The notes beneath the pieces were generated by a model. That model saw only the letters and a program-made list of their open reading frames with translations, did no database searches and had not been told where the DNA came from. A DNA stretch of 64,000 nucleotides from Cafeteria roenbergensis (lineage: Eukaryota; Sar; Bigyra; Bicosoecida; Cafeteriaceae): positions 186,001 to 250,000 of the forward strand of contig VLTN01000022.1 in NCBI GenBank assembly GCA_008330645.1, written 5' to 3'. Both the position numbers and the translations under genes were made by a program. This document shows positions 44,296 to 55,358 of the stretch, in pieces. How positions within the stretch are numbered: position 1 is the first letter of the stretch; each line of letters opens with the position of its first letter.

Positions 44296-47063
44296 ATGGC
44301 AACCCCGGCGTCGGGCGCGCTGGCAGCGCTGGAGGAGGAAGCGGACTCCCAGCTGCTCATGCTCGTGGACGAGGCTCGTCAGGGGCTGGAGCTTGAGGCC
44401 GAGGCGGACAAGATGCGGCAGCAGATTGAGGAGCAGCTCAGAGCGTTGCGACAAGCACACCGCGACGCCCTTGGCAACGGCCCCGGGGGGGAGCTGAAGA
44501 GCCCCGCTCGTCAGGAGCCGCCCATCGTGCAGCTTCGCCGCCTCCTCGTGAAGCAAGATGAGGCGATGGAGGCCCAGCGCAAGCGGGCGGAGCGGCTGAA
44601 GAAGCGGCTCGAGCAGCGCCTCAAGGAAACGTCCGCCGTGCTGGCGGGCGTGGACGACGCGCGGCGCAGGCTCAACGAGCAGCGGCAGCACCGTGTGGAC
44701 ATGGACGTTGTGTACGACCGCCTGTCCAAGGATGCCGTGCGCGCAGTGCGCGCGTGCGCCGAGACCAGGGCCCGCCTCGCGGAGGCAACGGAAGAGCGCG
44801 ACGCGTTGCAGGAGCAGGCAGCCGAGCTGAGAGCCGTGGTGGAAGCCGTCAACGCGGACATGAAGCGCCTGGAGGACAGCCCGCCGAGCAACCCGGTGGT
44901 GGATAGCCTCGCGAGGGCCGGGAGCACTGGCGGGGGCGCGCGCACCGCGGACGGGGAGGCGGCCTCACTGCAGGCCCTCCTGGTGGGCAAGCCCCGCCTG
45001 ACGATCCGGGAGGAGATGGGGCTCGACGAGGACGCTCTCGCGGCGGGCGCCGACGAGTCGCGAGAGGCGGCGGCGACGCTTCGGGCGGCGGGCGCAGGCT
45101 CGTCGCAGACGGCGGCGGCAATCCTGGCGGCGGCTGCGGGGAACATTCCGAGGGACGCCCTCCTGCTCTCGGCCAGGAACGGCATGGGGCCGGGCGGCCA
45201 CCGCGCGCTCGACAGCAGGGGAAGCGAGGGCGCACTCGTCACGTTCCGATCGGGCGCCGCGGCCGTCGCCGCCGCGGCTGGCGGGGCGGGTGGCGCGTCA
45301 AGGGGCCTGACGGGGTCGCGCTCGGTGCCAGCTCTGCCAGGGGCAGGGGCCGGCGCGACGTCCGGGGGCGGAGCTGGCCGTCCTGGCAGCCGCGGCCGGC
45401 GAGCAGGCAGCTCGTGGGGGGGCGTGATGGAGCCCCTTGGGGCAGCGGGCCGGCGACCAGCTTCGGGGAGCAGCGCGGGCAGGCCCCTCTCCCGCGGAGC
45501 TGCCAGCGTGGCCCTGCTGCAGCCGATGGCGGCAGGGCGTCTTGCGGCTCGGGCGCAGGAGCACCACGGCGCCACCGTTGCCCGGACCGCGCCGCTCACC
45601 GCCCAGGGGGCCTACGGGGATGTGCTCGACCTGGACCGCTTCCGGGCGGAGCAGGAGGCCAAGCTGGCCGCGGAGGCGGAGGCGGAGGCGGAGTACGAGA
45701 TCACTCTCGACGCGGCGGAGCTGGGGCGGCGCGTGCGAGGCCGGGGCTCGGACCTGCGGGCGGCGCAGCGGGCCGCCATGGGGGCGGCGTCCGTCGCGGA
45801 GGCCAGGCAGGCCGTGGGCATCGGCACGGTCAGCGTCGGCCTCGCCCACCTGTACTTGCACCGGGGCCGGGGCGGCGCGGGGGCGGGCCAGGCGGGCGAC
45901 GTCGGCCTCGGGAGCGGAAGGAGGGCGCTGCTTGGGCACTCGCTCCGACCGGCTCTCGGAAGGATTGATGCGGAGGTTTCGCGCTCCATCGCCGAGGCTG
46001 AGGCCGGGCGGGGGCTGGCGCTGACGTCGGCTGCGGCCGCGGAGGCCGTGGCGTCAGCGGAGGCGGCGGAGGCCGCCGCCTTCGTGGACAGCCAGCCGGA
46101 GGGCAGGGAGCAGGACGCCCACACCAAGTCGGCGCTGGCGGAGCGGCTGCTCTGGGACGGCATTCGCACGCGGCTCAAGGGCGAGGCAAGCTCTGCCAAG
46201 TTCGAAGCGTTTCGCCAGCAGATGCTTGAGGCGGACAGGCTGCGCCGGGAGCGGGCAAACGCGCTGCGAAACACGGCGCAGCTGGGACAGCAGTCGCGCG
46301 CGCCCAGCCGAGGGTCGCGCAAGCCCACGTGGCGAGAGGTGGGGCGCGCGCTGGAGACGCCCACGGGGGTGGCCGACCTGGTGCGGGACCGGCAGGACCA
46401 CGCCAAGGCGAGGGCGACGCGGGAGCGGGAGACGACGGAGGGCAGGCGGGAGGCAGTGCGGTTCGAGCTGGAGGACATTGCGCGCGAGCGGGCGGCCATG
46501 GAGGAGGCGGCGGGGGCGCTGCTGAAGCTGTGCATTCTCAGCCAGGACTCCCCCGAGGAGCTGCTGGAGGGGGAGCGGCGGCGCGAGAAGGAGGTGGAGG
46601 GGCTGGCGGAGCAGGTCACGGCGGCGACGGAGGCGGTGGCTGAGGCGGAGGAGGCGTGGCGAGAAGCACAGCAGGCGCTGGAGAAACAGCGAGAGACGCG
46701 GCTCGCGTCTCTCACCGAGGGCGGGGCGGAGCGGAAACGTCGCCAGCTGGAGCAGCTGGCGACCCGCCGGAAGGCAGAGCTGGGCCGCGTGAACAGGGAG
46801 GAGGCCGCGGCCAGGCGGGTGATCGGGCGGGTGGTGCGCATGCTCGCAGAGGGGGCAGAGGAGACGGAGCCGCAGGCTGTGGCCCACGCGCTGCCGCTGG
46901 CGCAGGCGGCGGCCGACCGGCGCAGCGGCGGCAGGGCGCACGTCCCCGCGCAGCCACAGCAGCCAGCCTTGCCCGGGCCGCGCCGAGCAGGGGAGGATGC
47001 AAGGCTGCGCAGCCCGGTGACGCTAGTGGGCGGGCGCAGCGGGCGCGGCGGCGGCGGCAGCGG

Positions 47064-47094
<31 letters not shown>

Positions 47095-49254
47095 GGCGGC
47101 AGCGGCGCGGGCTTTGCTGGTGACCGTGACCGTGATCGCGACCGCGGCGGCGGCGGCGGTGGCAGCCCCATGGTCGTGGGCCTGGGGTCGAGGGGCCAGG
47201 TGCCGGTGCCCCTGCCTTACCCCCGGGGCGGAGTTGCCGCCAGCGCGGGCATCGCTGGCCTGGAGCTTCCCGTCTCCATCGGCAGAGGCGGCAGCTCCCG
47301 CGGGCTCGCCGGCCCGTCGCCCCACGCCGGCGATACGGTGGCCTTCGCGTCGACGCGCCGGCCCTCCCCGCTGCAGTTCGCGGAGTCCCTCGCGCCGTCG
47401 GCGGGGCCCTTTGCGGGCGCTGGCCCCGGGACGGTTTCGCCGACGTCGTCGGGCGACGGGTCGTCGAGTCCCCTCCGGCGGGCTCGGTCCTACTCGCTGC
47501 TGCGTATTGCCCGCGCGGCATCGGTGGCGTCGCCGCACGAGGACGACGCAGCCACCATGTCCCCGTTCGGGCGGGCTGCGGCGGCGCAGCAGCTGGCGGG
47601 GTCGGAAGAGGCCTTGCCCAGAGGCAGGCTGGGCCGCGCGCGCACGCTAGACGACCTCGGCATCGGTCTGCTGACCCCGGATGCCGCTTCCGGCGCTCAG
47701 ACTGGCTCTGCTGGCGGCGCTGCTGGCGCAGCCGGCGACGGCCAACCCACGTTTGACAACATGCCGCTCCACAGCACGCCGGCAGCCGCGGCAGCGGCAG
47801 CCAGGGCGGCCAGCGGCAGGGAAGCTGATAGGGGCACGCTGGAGTCTGCACCGGCTGCGGGCGGGGCGGCACCTGGCAGGCTGCCTCTGGCCGCTCGGCC
47901 GCAGTCGGCGCGGAGCGACGATGGCCAGGGCGTTGCGAACGACTCGGCGGGGGGCGCCACCGGCTCGACCCGGAAACTGTCCGTTGACAACGCCGAGCTG
48001 CGGAGGGGGGCGGCGCGTCAGGGCGTCGGCGCCGCGCACACGGAGTCTGGCAGCGATGCGACAGACCTCTCCGACGCCGCCGGGGTGGTGAATGCGGCCA
48101 GCGGATTGGCGCGCGGCCGGGGCGACCAGTCCACCCCGCAGTCGTCGACCAGCGTGCGCAGACGGGGCAAGGGTGGCCGCAGGCGGTCCCTGGTGGAGGG
48201 GCTGGCCCTGACCGCTATCAAGCGAGCGACGGAGGCGGCAGACTCGGCCAGCGTCACCGGGCCGGAGCAGTCTCCAAGCCGCATGTCCTCAGCCGACCTG
48301 GCCGACAGAATGAGAGACACCCTGTTCCCGTCGTCGCGCCGGGGCCAAGCGCGGTCGTCTGTTGCGTCGAGCTCGCTCCCGGATGGCGGGGTGGGCCACG
48401 TCTCTGAGATGTCGGTGCGTCGCGGCCGCGGCGGCGGCGGCGGCGGTGGTGACGCTCGCGGCATGGGCGTAGCAGGGGGTGGGGCTTCACAAAGCCCGGA
48501 CAGGCGGCTGGATCGGCGCGCCGGCGGGGTGGGCGTGTCGCAGACTGGCTCACCCGGCCACAGCCCGAGCCGGCCAGTTGGCGGCACGGTGAAGCTCGCT
48601 GGAATTTTCGAGCCATCGCTCCCGGAGCTCGAAGCAGACGCCGGGCTGGACGACGTCGGTGTCGGCGGAGGCGGCGACGACGACGACTACGACGATGAAG
48701 GCGCAGAGTTTGTGTACGGAGACGAGAGCTTCGTCGAGGGCGGTGAGGGCGGTGAGAGGCAGAGCGCAGGCCGACGCGGCGCGGCCGCGGGGCGGCGGTC
48801 GGAGCAGGGAGCACTCGACGCGGCCGGGGCCCTCCGGTGGGTGCAGCAGCTAGAGTCGTTCGTGGCGGAGGTGCAGGCGCTGGAGGCGCTGATCGCGGCC
48901 AGACACGCCCAGAGGGAGGCGGCGGCCTCGCAGGCTGAGAGCGGGGGCAGCTCCGTTGCCAACGCGACCGACCGCGACGCGAGCGACGGCGGCGAGGAGG
49001 AGCAAGAGGAGGAGGAGGAGGAGGAGGAGGGGGAGCGGGCAGCGAGAGCGACGCGCGCCGGCCGCAACGGGCCGCGGAGGAGCGATCGGGCCAAGGGCGA
49101 AGGCGTGGCCGGTGGCGGCGGCCGCATCGCGGGCGCTGCGGCTGGAGGCGGCGCTGCGGCCGCCCGGGCGAAGCGGGCTGCAGCCGGCCCGACCACGGCC
49201 TCGGCCAGCCCGCGGCGCGCTGCCGCAAGGACTGCGACTTGGAAACACCGCTGA
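44296..49254 (+). CDS. Large coiled-coil protein of unknown function
   Basis: A single-exon frame of 1,652 residues. The upstream open frame (from 42682) overlaps the fucose synthase gene in another phase, so I start at ATG 44296. Residues about 10-200 and about 610-880 are long charged heptad-type helices, for example [17 protein letters not shown] and [20 protein letters not shown], predicting coiled coils. Between them is an Ala/Gly-rich stretch. The middle and C-terminal part is disordered, with Gly runs (about 915-940), an RDRDRDR patch, an acidic [12 protein letters not shown] segment and a final E-rich run before a basic Arg/Ala-rich tail. No catalytic motif, transmembrane segment or signal peptide was seen. 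A structural role (cytoskeleton, basal body or scaffold) is a guess from composition only. Confidence 0.75.
47041..47106 (+). repeat. GGC tract coding poly-Gly
   Basis: Near-uninterrupted GGC units encode Gly with a few Ser and Ala in the coiled-coil protein. Confidence 0.8.
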
Positions 49255-49685
49255 TCGGTTGCACGCCTCGGCTGGCTGCAATCCATGCAGACGTTGCGCA
49301 GCTGCGGGATTGCGCAGCTTGGCAGCGGCCTTGTCGCGCGCGCGTCGAGCGACCCGGAGGGCGTGGCCCTGCCCAATGGCTCGGCACGAGCGAGCGTCGC
49401 AAACACTGCCGCCCGACACTGCAGCGAGCTTTGGCGCAGCGCCGCAGAGACGCTCACACTCGCACGGCCCGCCTCGCACACGGCTGCCCTCTCCCCGGTC
49501 GCCCCGAATGCCCCCGAATCCAAGAGGCGCGCAAGGGAGGAAAGCCACCGCAATCGATTGCATCGGCGGGCCAGCAGTCGGCTCGGCGACGACGCCACTG
49601 GCCGTGGTGCAGAGCCCGCTGCGCTGACCGCGCGCAGAAGCGCAAACCGGCGAGAGCACACGCAGCCCCCTGGCCGTGCGGGGCC
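49255..49685. other. Intergenic spacer
   Basis: 431 bases after the coiled-coil gene with no convincing gene. Open frames here on both strands lack any motif. Confidence 0.45.
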
Positions 49686-50439
49686 ATGTCTTCGAGGGAC
49701 CAAGCTGCTCGCGCTTCAGCCCGGGACCAGGCTTGGCGACGGAGGCGGGACGAGTTTCAGCGGCGCGGCTCGCGGCAACCGCCATTGCAGCTCACGTCAG
49801 TGGGCCTGTCGCGGGACGCCGCTGCACGGGCAACGCACTCTGAGCGCGACGATGTGGAGCGTTCGCATGCCCGGGCCGGTCGCGGCGAAAAGGCGCGGTC
49901 AGAGCACCCTCCCAGGCCAACCGCAGCTGGCAAATCCGTTCAGCCCGCAGCGGCAACCCCGCCTGCGTCCTCCGCGTGGGTTCCTGCGGCTGCTGGCGGT
50001 AGAATGACACCCCGGGATGAGGCTTGGATGCGCAAGCGGCGGCAGTACGAACGGCGGGCTGCAGCCGGAGCCGGTGGCGGGTTTCGAGCGCCTGACGCGT
50101 CCAGGGCTGCTGCAGGCGCGGGCCAGGGAAGCGGCGCCGGCGGAGCCGCTGCGCGGGCGTGGTCGCCCATCGGTGGTGCTGGGCAGCAGGGCGCGGGCCG
50201 CAGCGATTGGCCGGCTGGCGGGGCTGGCGGAGGTTCTGGCGGCGGTTCTGGCGGCGGCTCTGCCCACCGCCACGCAAGCGGGCCCAGGGAGGCGCCTGGA
50301 GCGGGCAGTGCGGGCGAGCGCAGGGGAGCTGCCGACCATGCTGGGCCGTCCTCAGGCCGGTTCGAGAGCGCGGCTGAGCGGGCCAGACGCGAAGCGCGTG
50401 AGGCGGTTGCGACGTCGGCGGCCAACCCCGGCAGCGGCA

Positions 50440-50474
<35 letters not shown>

Positions 50475-50552
50475 AGCGGCAGCGGTGGTGCGGTGGCCCT
50501 GGGCAGGCGCAGGAGGACTCCGGGCGGGAGCAGCTCCATCGTGCTCGGCTGA
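49686..50552 (+). CDS. Small basic protein with twice-repeated RDxAWxRRR motif
   Basis: From ATG 49686 the frame gives 288 residues ending at TGA 50550-50552. Two copies of one short motif support it as real coding sequence: SARDQAWRRRRDEFQRRG near residue 11 and TPRDEAWMRKRRQYERRA near residue 110. Both are basic and predicted helical. The rest is Gly/Ser/Ala-rich, including a (GGS)n run and a Gly tract near the C-terminus, and ends in RRRRTPGGSSSIVLG. No domain was recognised. Overlapping minus-strand frames of similar length exist but show no repeat or motif. An unseen intron in the linker is possible. Function unknown. Confidence 0.55.
50436..50490 (+). repeat. GGC-type triplet repeat
   Basis: GGCAGC followed by GGC units, coding the Gly tract of the small basic protein. 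Confidence 0.75.
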
Positions 50553-50860
50553 GCCCGTCGCTTGCTCTGCCGTTCCGTGAATAGATGCGTGACCCGGGGG
50601 CGTCCCCGTTACGACTGGCCCGAATGCGTGGATTTCAATTCTGCGTGCAGTTGCGTGACTCAGCCGTGCCGAATACATCGACCACATCTGTGAAGCCCGA
50701 GAAGCGCCGTCTCAAGCAGAGGCCGCCAGCGCCGCAGCTGCACCGGGCGCCTGGCCATGGCAGAGGCACGGCCCCACGTACCGAAGCCACATCCGCGTCA
50801 GTCTCAAACTCGCCCTCGCACCGCGTCGGGCGAGCAGCGCCGCCCGACCCCGCAGCGCCG
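50553..50860. other. Convergent intergenic spacer
   Basis: 308 bases between the small basic protein gene (+) and the thioesterase gene (-), probably 3' UTRs of both. No other signal was seen. Confidence 0.5.
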
Positions 50861-51373
50861 TCAGAGCGCCTTGGTGTGCCGCCCGCTGGCCGCGAGCGCG
50901 CCGTCCGACACCCGGTACAGGTCCACCTGCGTGAACCCTAGCTTGCGCCCCATTTTGGTGACCCGCCCCACGCAGCGCACGCTGTCTCCCGCCTTTGCGG
51001 CGGCCGTGAAGCTGGTGCTCAGCTCCACGCTCACGCCCGCACGCAGCGGATCCTGGGACAGCAGCGCCATGGTTCCTACAACGTCGACTAGGGTCGTGAC
51101 GCATCCCCCGTGCAGCGTCCCGTAGGCGTTTGACGACGCGTCCGTGACGGGGAACAGGCACTCGACCTCGCCGGCCTCGCTGTCGATGCGCGTGACCTCC
51201 AGCCCTTCCAGCACGCGATCAAAGCGCACGCCCGTCGACACGAATGACCCCAGCATCGCGTTGGCTCCCAGACGCTTGACGCGGTCGATGAAGGACTCGG
51301 CGGGCGCAGCTTTGGTGGACAAATGCCTTGCGACTGCAGCCACGCGCGACACTGAACCGCGAACCGCAGCCAT
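50861..51373 (-). CDS. Mitochondrial hotdog acyl-CoA thioesterase (ACOT13-like)
   Basis: A 170-residue single-exon protein. It hydrolyses acyl-CoA to free acid and CoA. The hotdog-fold core matches ACOT13/THEM2: Asn82, HGG (88-90) in SNAYGTLHGGCVTTLVDVVG, and Asp97 in the position of the catalytic acid. GVSVELSTSFTAAAKAGDSV, MGRKLGFTQVDLYR and ASGRHTKAL follow, the last matching the family's GRHTKHL-type end. The first 30 residues are rich in Arg, Ala, Ser and Val without acids before the core (AAVRGSVSRVAAVARHLST), typical of a mitochondrial presequence. ACOT13 itself is about 140 residues, and the excess is this leader. It is divergent from the IQ-motif gene. Confidence 0.93.
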   Translation of the reverse strand: MAAVRGSVSRVAAVARHLSTKAAPAESFIDRVKRLGANAMLGSFVSTGVRFDRVLEGLEVTRIDSEAGEVECLFPVTDASSNAYGTLHGGCVTTLVDVVGTMALLSQDPLRAGVSVELSTSFTAAAKAGDSVRCVGRVTKMGRKLGFTQVDLYRVSDGALAASGRHTKAL

Positions 51374-51908
51374 GATGCGCGGATACCACGGTCTGCGAGC
51401 CAGAGGGGTCGTTGGCGCGCTTGGAGGCGGGTTTCGTGAACGCTCGGGAGTGGTGGGGGGGGGGCGGGGGGGGCGTGGAATTCAGGTCAGAGTTGCACGG
51501 CGCCCAGCACCGCAACAGCCTGCCCCTGCGCAGGAGACCCGACGCAGGACCTCGACCCGGCGCCCTTTCCACCCGGACGCACCGGGCTCGATCTCGCGGG
51601 GCGGCCTGTTCCAGGCGCCACGGTGGACGGCGCCTGCGCGCGTGTCCGCTCGGCGGGCAGAGCGCGCTGATGCGCTGGCGAAAACGGACGGGGCGTGCAA
51701 ACGCCGGCATTGCCGACGGCACAGGCCGCAAGGGGAATCGGTCGCTCGCCCACCTCGTCCGCTCTCCCGGCGCGGGTAGACCTCTCCCGGCTTCCCGGCT
51801 CTTTCGGGCGTTGGCCCCGCCCACAGGGCAAGGCAGAGGCGCAACGCTCGGCGCCCTCTGAGAGACGGAGCTGCTCTTGCCGCGGCGGCCGGGGACCGGC
51901 CTCGAGCC
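51374..51908. promoter_or_regulatory. Divergent spacer, thioesterase / IQ-motif genes
   Basis: 535 bases between two opposed ATGs, with a G-rich run near 51450-51475. No core promoter motif was identified. Confidence 0.5.
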
Positions 51909-54900
51909 ATGGACGCTGCCGGCGGGGATGCGCCGCCGCTAGTTGCGGCTGGCGCGAGCGCGGCGTCAGAGTCTTGGGAGCGGCAGCTGCGGGCGTGCGT
52001 GCGAATTCAGTGCGCCGCCAGGCGTTGGCTGGCCATGCGGCGCGCCGCGGCCGTGCGGCGGATGCGCACGGGGGCGTTCAACGGGCGAGTTAAGGCCCTC
52101 GCGCGGCTCTTCGAGCGGCGGCGGCTGGTCTTTGCTCGGGAGGGCGCCTCGGCGCGAATCGCCCACGCGTTCCGCGTGTTTGCCTTTCGCAAGCGGTGCA
52201 AGCATGGCCTCCGGCGAACGTGAGACCTGCGGCGCTCTTGCGAGTGTGTGCCTCGGACTGTTTGCTACAGCTTGCTCGTCGGGGTTGGCGCCGAGCGCCG
52301 GCGCGTGGGGCGCTTCCGCAGCACGCTGCGGCGGCTGGAAACTCTCTCTCTCGCTGGGTGTTGCTCGCCCTGCCGTGCGCTCGAACCCGCAGCATCAACG
52401 AAAAAGCGACGACGATTCAGCGCGTGTACCGGGGCCACGTGGGCCGGAAGCACGCGCGCGCGCTGCGGGCGATGCAGGTGCGCCTAGCCACGCACGCGCA
52501 GCGCATCTGGCGAGCCAAGGTCGCCCGCCGCAAGCTCGCTGAGATCCGGGAGCGACGCATCGTCAACTGGGCGGCAGCGCGCATGCAGTCTGTGTTCCGG
52601 GGCAAGCGGCAGCGGGTGATTATGCGCTTGTGGAAGGGTCGTCGATGGATGGCAGCAGCGTCCATGCAGACGGCGTGGCGCCTGTACCGGGCGCAGACCC
52701 GGCGGCTTGACAAGCAGGACGACGACCTGACGACGTGGATGCTCGCGCTGCTCGACCTGGGATACTCCAGGGACCCGATCAAGCCAGGCGTGGAGCTGCG
52801 GCTGGCCCACAAGCGGGCGCTGCTCAAGCGCCTCCGCGGGGATATGCGGGAGGCCGAGGACGGCGAGGGCAAGGACGATGCGGACGCGCTGCCGGCGGGG
52901 GGCGTGACCAAGACGGTGCTGGCGAGCAAGGAGGACGTGCGCGCGCAGATTCGGGCCCTGAACCAGGTCCCCGCTGGCGTGATGGACCCTCGCAAGGCCC
53001 GCCGCCCCGTGGTCACGACAGCCAAGGTGTGGAGCATGGCCAGCCGCAACCGGAAAAAGACCAAAATTGCCAGCGGCGCCCTGCGCGGCAGAGCTGCAAT
53101 GATCGCGGCGGCGGGCGGAGGCAAGGACGCCGCGGCCGGCGCTCGCGGCAGCGTGTACATGGGGCCGCCGCCCGTGGTGGCCAAGCCCCGTATCCTCATC
53201 CATATCCCGGCGGCCATGGCAGAGCGCATTGCGGAGGGGCGCGCGGAGGCGGACCGCATCCAGCGCGAGCTCGACGAAGAGGAGCTTGAGGCCATGGGAG
53301 AGCAGGGCGGGGCCGACGGGGGCGGGGCTGACGGAGTGGCGCCGCAGGGCGGCGGCGGAGGCGGCGGCGGCGGCCCCGCAGCCAAGGCGCAGCGGCCGGG
53401 CATCCTGAAGCGAGCGGCGGCGGCGGCCAAGGCTGCGGCGCGCAACATTGGGGGCGCGGAAGCGGCCGCAGCCCTCGCGCCCGGGCCTGCGGCGTCGGGC
53501 GACGACCCAGCGTGGCACCCGCTCGAGGCGCCGCCCGGCGCTCGGTTCGACAGGCGGGACAAGTACGGGCAGCCGTCGCTGCAGGAGGTGATGGACGACA
53601 TGCGACGGATGAGCGACGCGCTCCAGTGGCACATGGAGCGCATCGTCCGGGAGCAGCGGCGCAAGGCGGCGTATGCGATCCGCAGCGCCGAGTCCAAGGC
53701 GCAGCACGTGGCCCTGCGCGCCAGAGAGACGGCGCTGCGCAGTGAGGCGGCCGTTGAGACGACTCGCAGGCTGCGGTCGTTCGTCGCGGGCGTCACCGAA
53801 ATCCAGGCAGAGCTGCGTGCGAGGGAGGCCGGGCTTCGGGCGCACGCTGAGGAGCAGGAGCGGCAGATGCGGCGGGCGCGCGCGCAGGTGCGCAAGGCAG
53901 ACCGCGCGGCCCGGGACGACCTGCGGCGGGCAGGGGGGCTGCTGGACGCGGCAGAGCTGGGAAGGATCCTAGCGATGCTGCCGTCCGTTGAGGCCATCCG
54001 CGCCACCACGGCGGCCAGCCGTGCGAGCGTCGGAGAGTGGGAGCGCGAGGCGCCCGAGTCGCGCATGACGCGGAGGCAGCGCCGGCTCTCGCAGGCCGCG
54101 CCAGGGGGGGGCGATGGCGGCCTCGGCAGCGCGCTTCCGGACGCGGGCGCGCGCAGGGGCGGGGTGGCACCCGGCGGCTTTGAGGGGCTCTTCGCGACAC
54201 GCTCGGCCTTGTCGCCGGGCCACGGCGACAGCTTCTGGAGCGCGGGCGGGCTGCTGGCCGGGAACAGCTCCGCTGGGTTTCCGACGCCTCGGAGCGGCTC
54301 GGGCGCGATGCCAGCAACGCCCGACGGCGATCAGAGCCGCTCCGGCTCGCCGGCCCGCCGCGTGCGGACGCCGTCCGCGCGCCCCGGGGTTTTGTCCCCG
54401 GCCCGGCCCGCGACGGCGGCCTCCGAGGACGCTGGTGACAGCGGGGAGGATGTGGTGCCGTGGGAGGACAACGAGGAGCTGGGGCAGCCGCGAGCCGCGC
54501 GGCAGCGCGATTTCGCTCAAGATCCGCAGCGGGTTCGCGTCTCCCCGGCTGTGCTGGCTCGGGCGCAGACGCGCTCGCCGACGCTGCGCAGGGCTGGAGC
54601 AGCTGCATCCCGCGGTGGGAGTGATGGGCGCGGGGCTCCCTCGCTGCTGCCCGGGCTTCCAGCCGAGGTTGCGCTGGACGGCGAGGACGGCATCGGCCCC
54701 CTGCCCGTTCCGCGGTCCCAAAGCTGGATGCGCCGGCCCGCCAGCCACGCAGGCCCGCCGGGGGGCACCCGCCCTTCGTCAATGGACGGGGCTAGGGCGG
54801 CCCAGCCCTCCTTGAGGGTCCGACGGCCTGCGGCCTCGTCGAGCGGCTCGCGAGCCCGGCCAGGGACGGCGGCAGGCGAAGAGTCCCCTTCGCGCGGAAT

Positions 54901-55000
54901 CCTGGTGCGCTCGCCGAGCCGCGCCAAATCGCCCGCATCGGTGTCCTTCAGGCTGCCGGACGAGCAGGAAGGGGAAGAGAGGCCGCAAACTGTTGCGTGA
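51909..55000 (+). CDS. IQ-motif, coiled-coil protein
   Basis: Two exons, 51909-52219 and 52393-55000, with intron 52220-52392 (GTGAGA...GCAG, phase 2), give 972 residues. The N-terminal 260 residues carry a run of IQ motifs, which bind calmodulin or myosin-type light chains: VRIQCAARRWLAMRRA, a degenerate ARIAHAFRVFAFRKR, TTIQRVYRGHVGRKHAR, THAQRIWRAKVARRKL, ARMQSVFRGKRQR and ASMQTAWRLYRAQTRR. The intron lies between the second and third motifs, and splicing joins the array. Residues about 520-690 form charged helices likely to be coiled coil. The C-terminus is disordered, with acidic patches. No motor, kinase or GTPase domain is present, so it is not a myosin. A Ca2+/calmodulin-responsive scaffold, perhaps cytoskeletal or ciliary, is the likeliest role. 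Confidence 0.85.
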
Positions 55001-55358
55001 ACGCCGCGCCGAGCAAGCAAAGTCCTAGGATCGTGTCTCCGCGCGAGCGCCGTTTCCGCTGCCTGCGAGCGCCAAGGCGTGACCAGCTGCCGCGGCCGAG
55101 CCATCGGCAGCGCGCTCACGCACGCGGGCTGCGGGGCACGCATTGAGCGGGCTCGACTGATGGCGCACAGCCACGATGATGCGTCGCTGCCAGCTCCCGC
55201 GCTCGCGCTGCCGAGAATCTGTCGCGGGCAGAGCCTGCGGGGAGTCCCTCAAGGCTTCTCGCGGTCGGACGCTTTCTGTCTCCACCGAGAGAGCCGGCCG
55301 CCCAGCCCGTCAGGGCGCAGAGCGCGCGGGCCCTGTCCCCCGGCCCGCCTGCTCCGCC
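55001..55358. other. Intergenic spacer before first histidine kinase
   Basis: 358 bases, co-directional neighbours; it presumably holds the kinase promoter and 5' UTR. Nothing else was seen. Confidence 0.5.

Noticed and set aside
45612-47171. 519-codon minus-strand frame opposite the coiled-coil gene
   Set aside because: Antisense shadow rich in Ser/Arg/Pro/Leu without motif.
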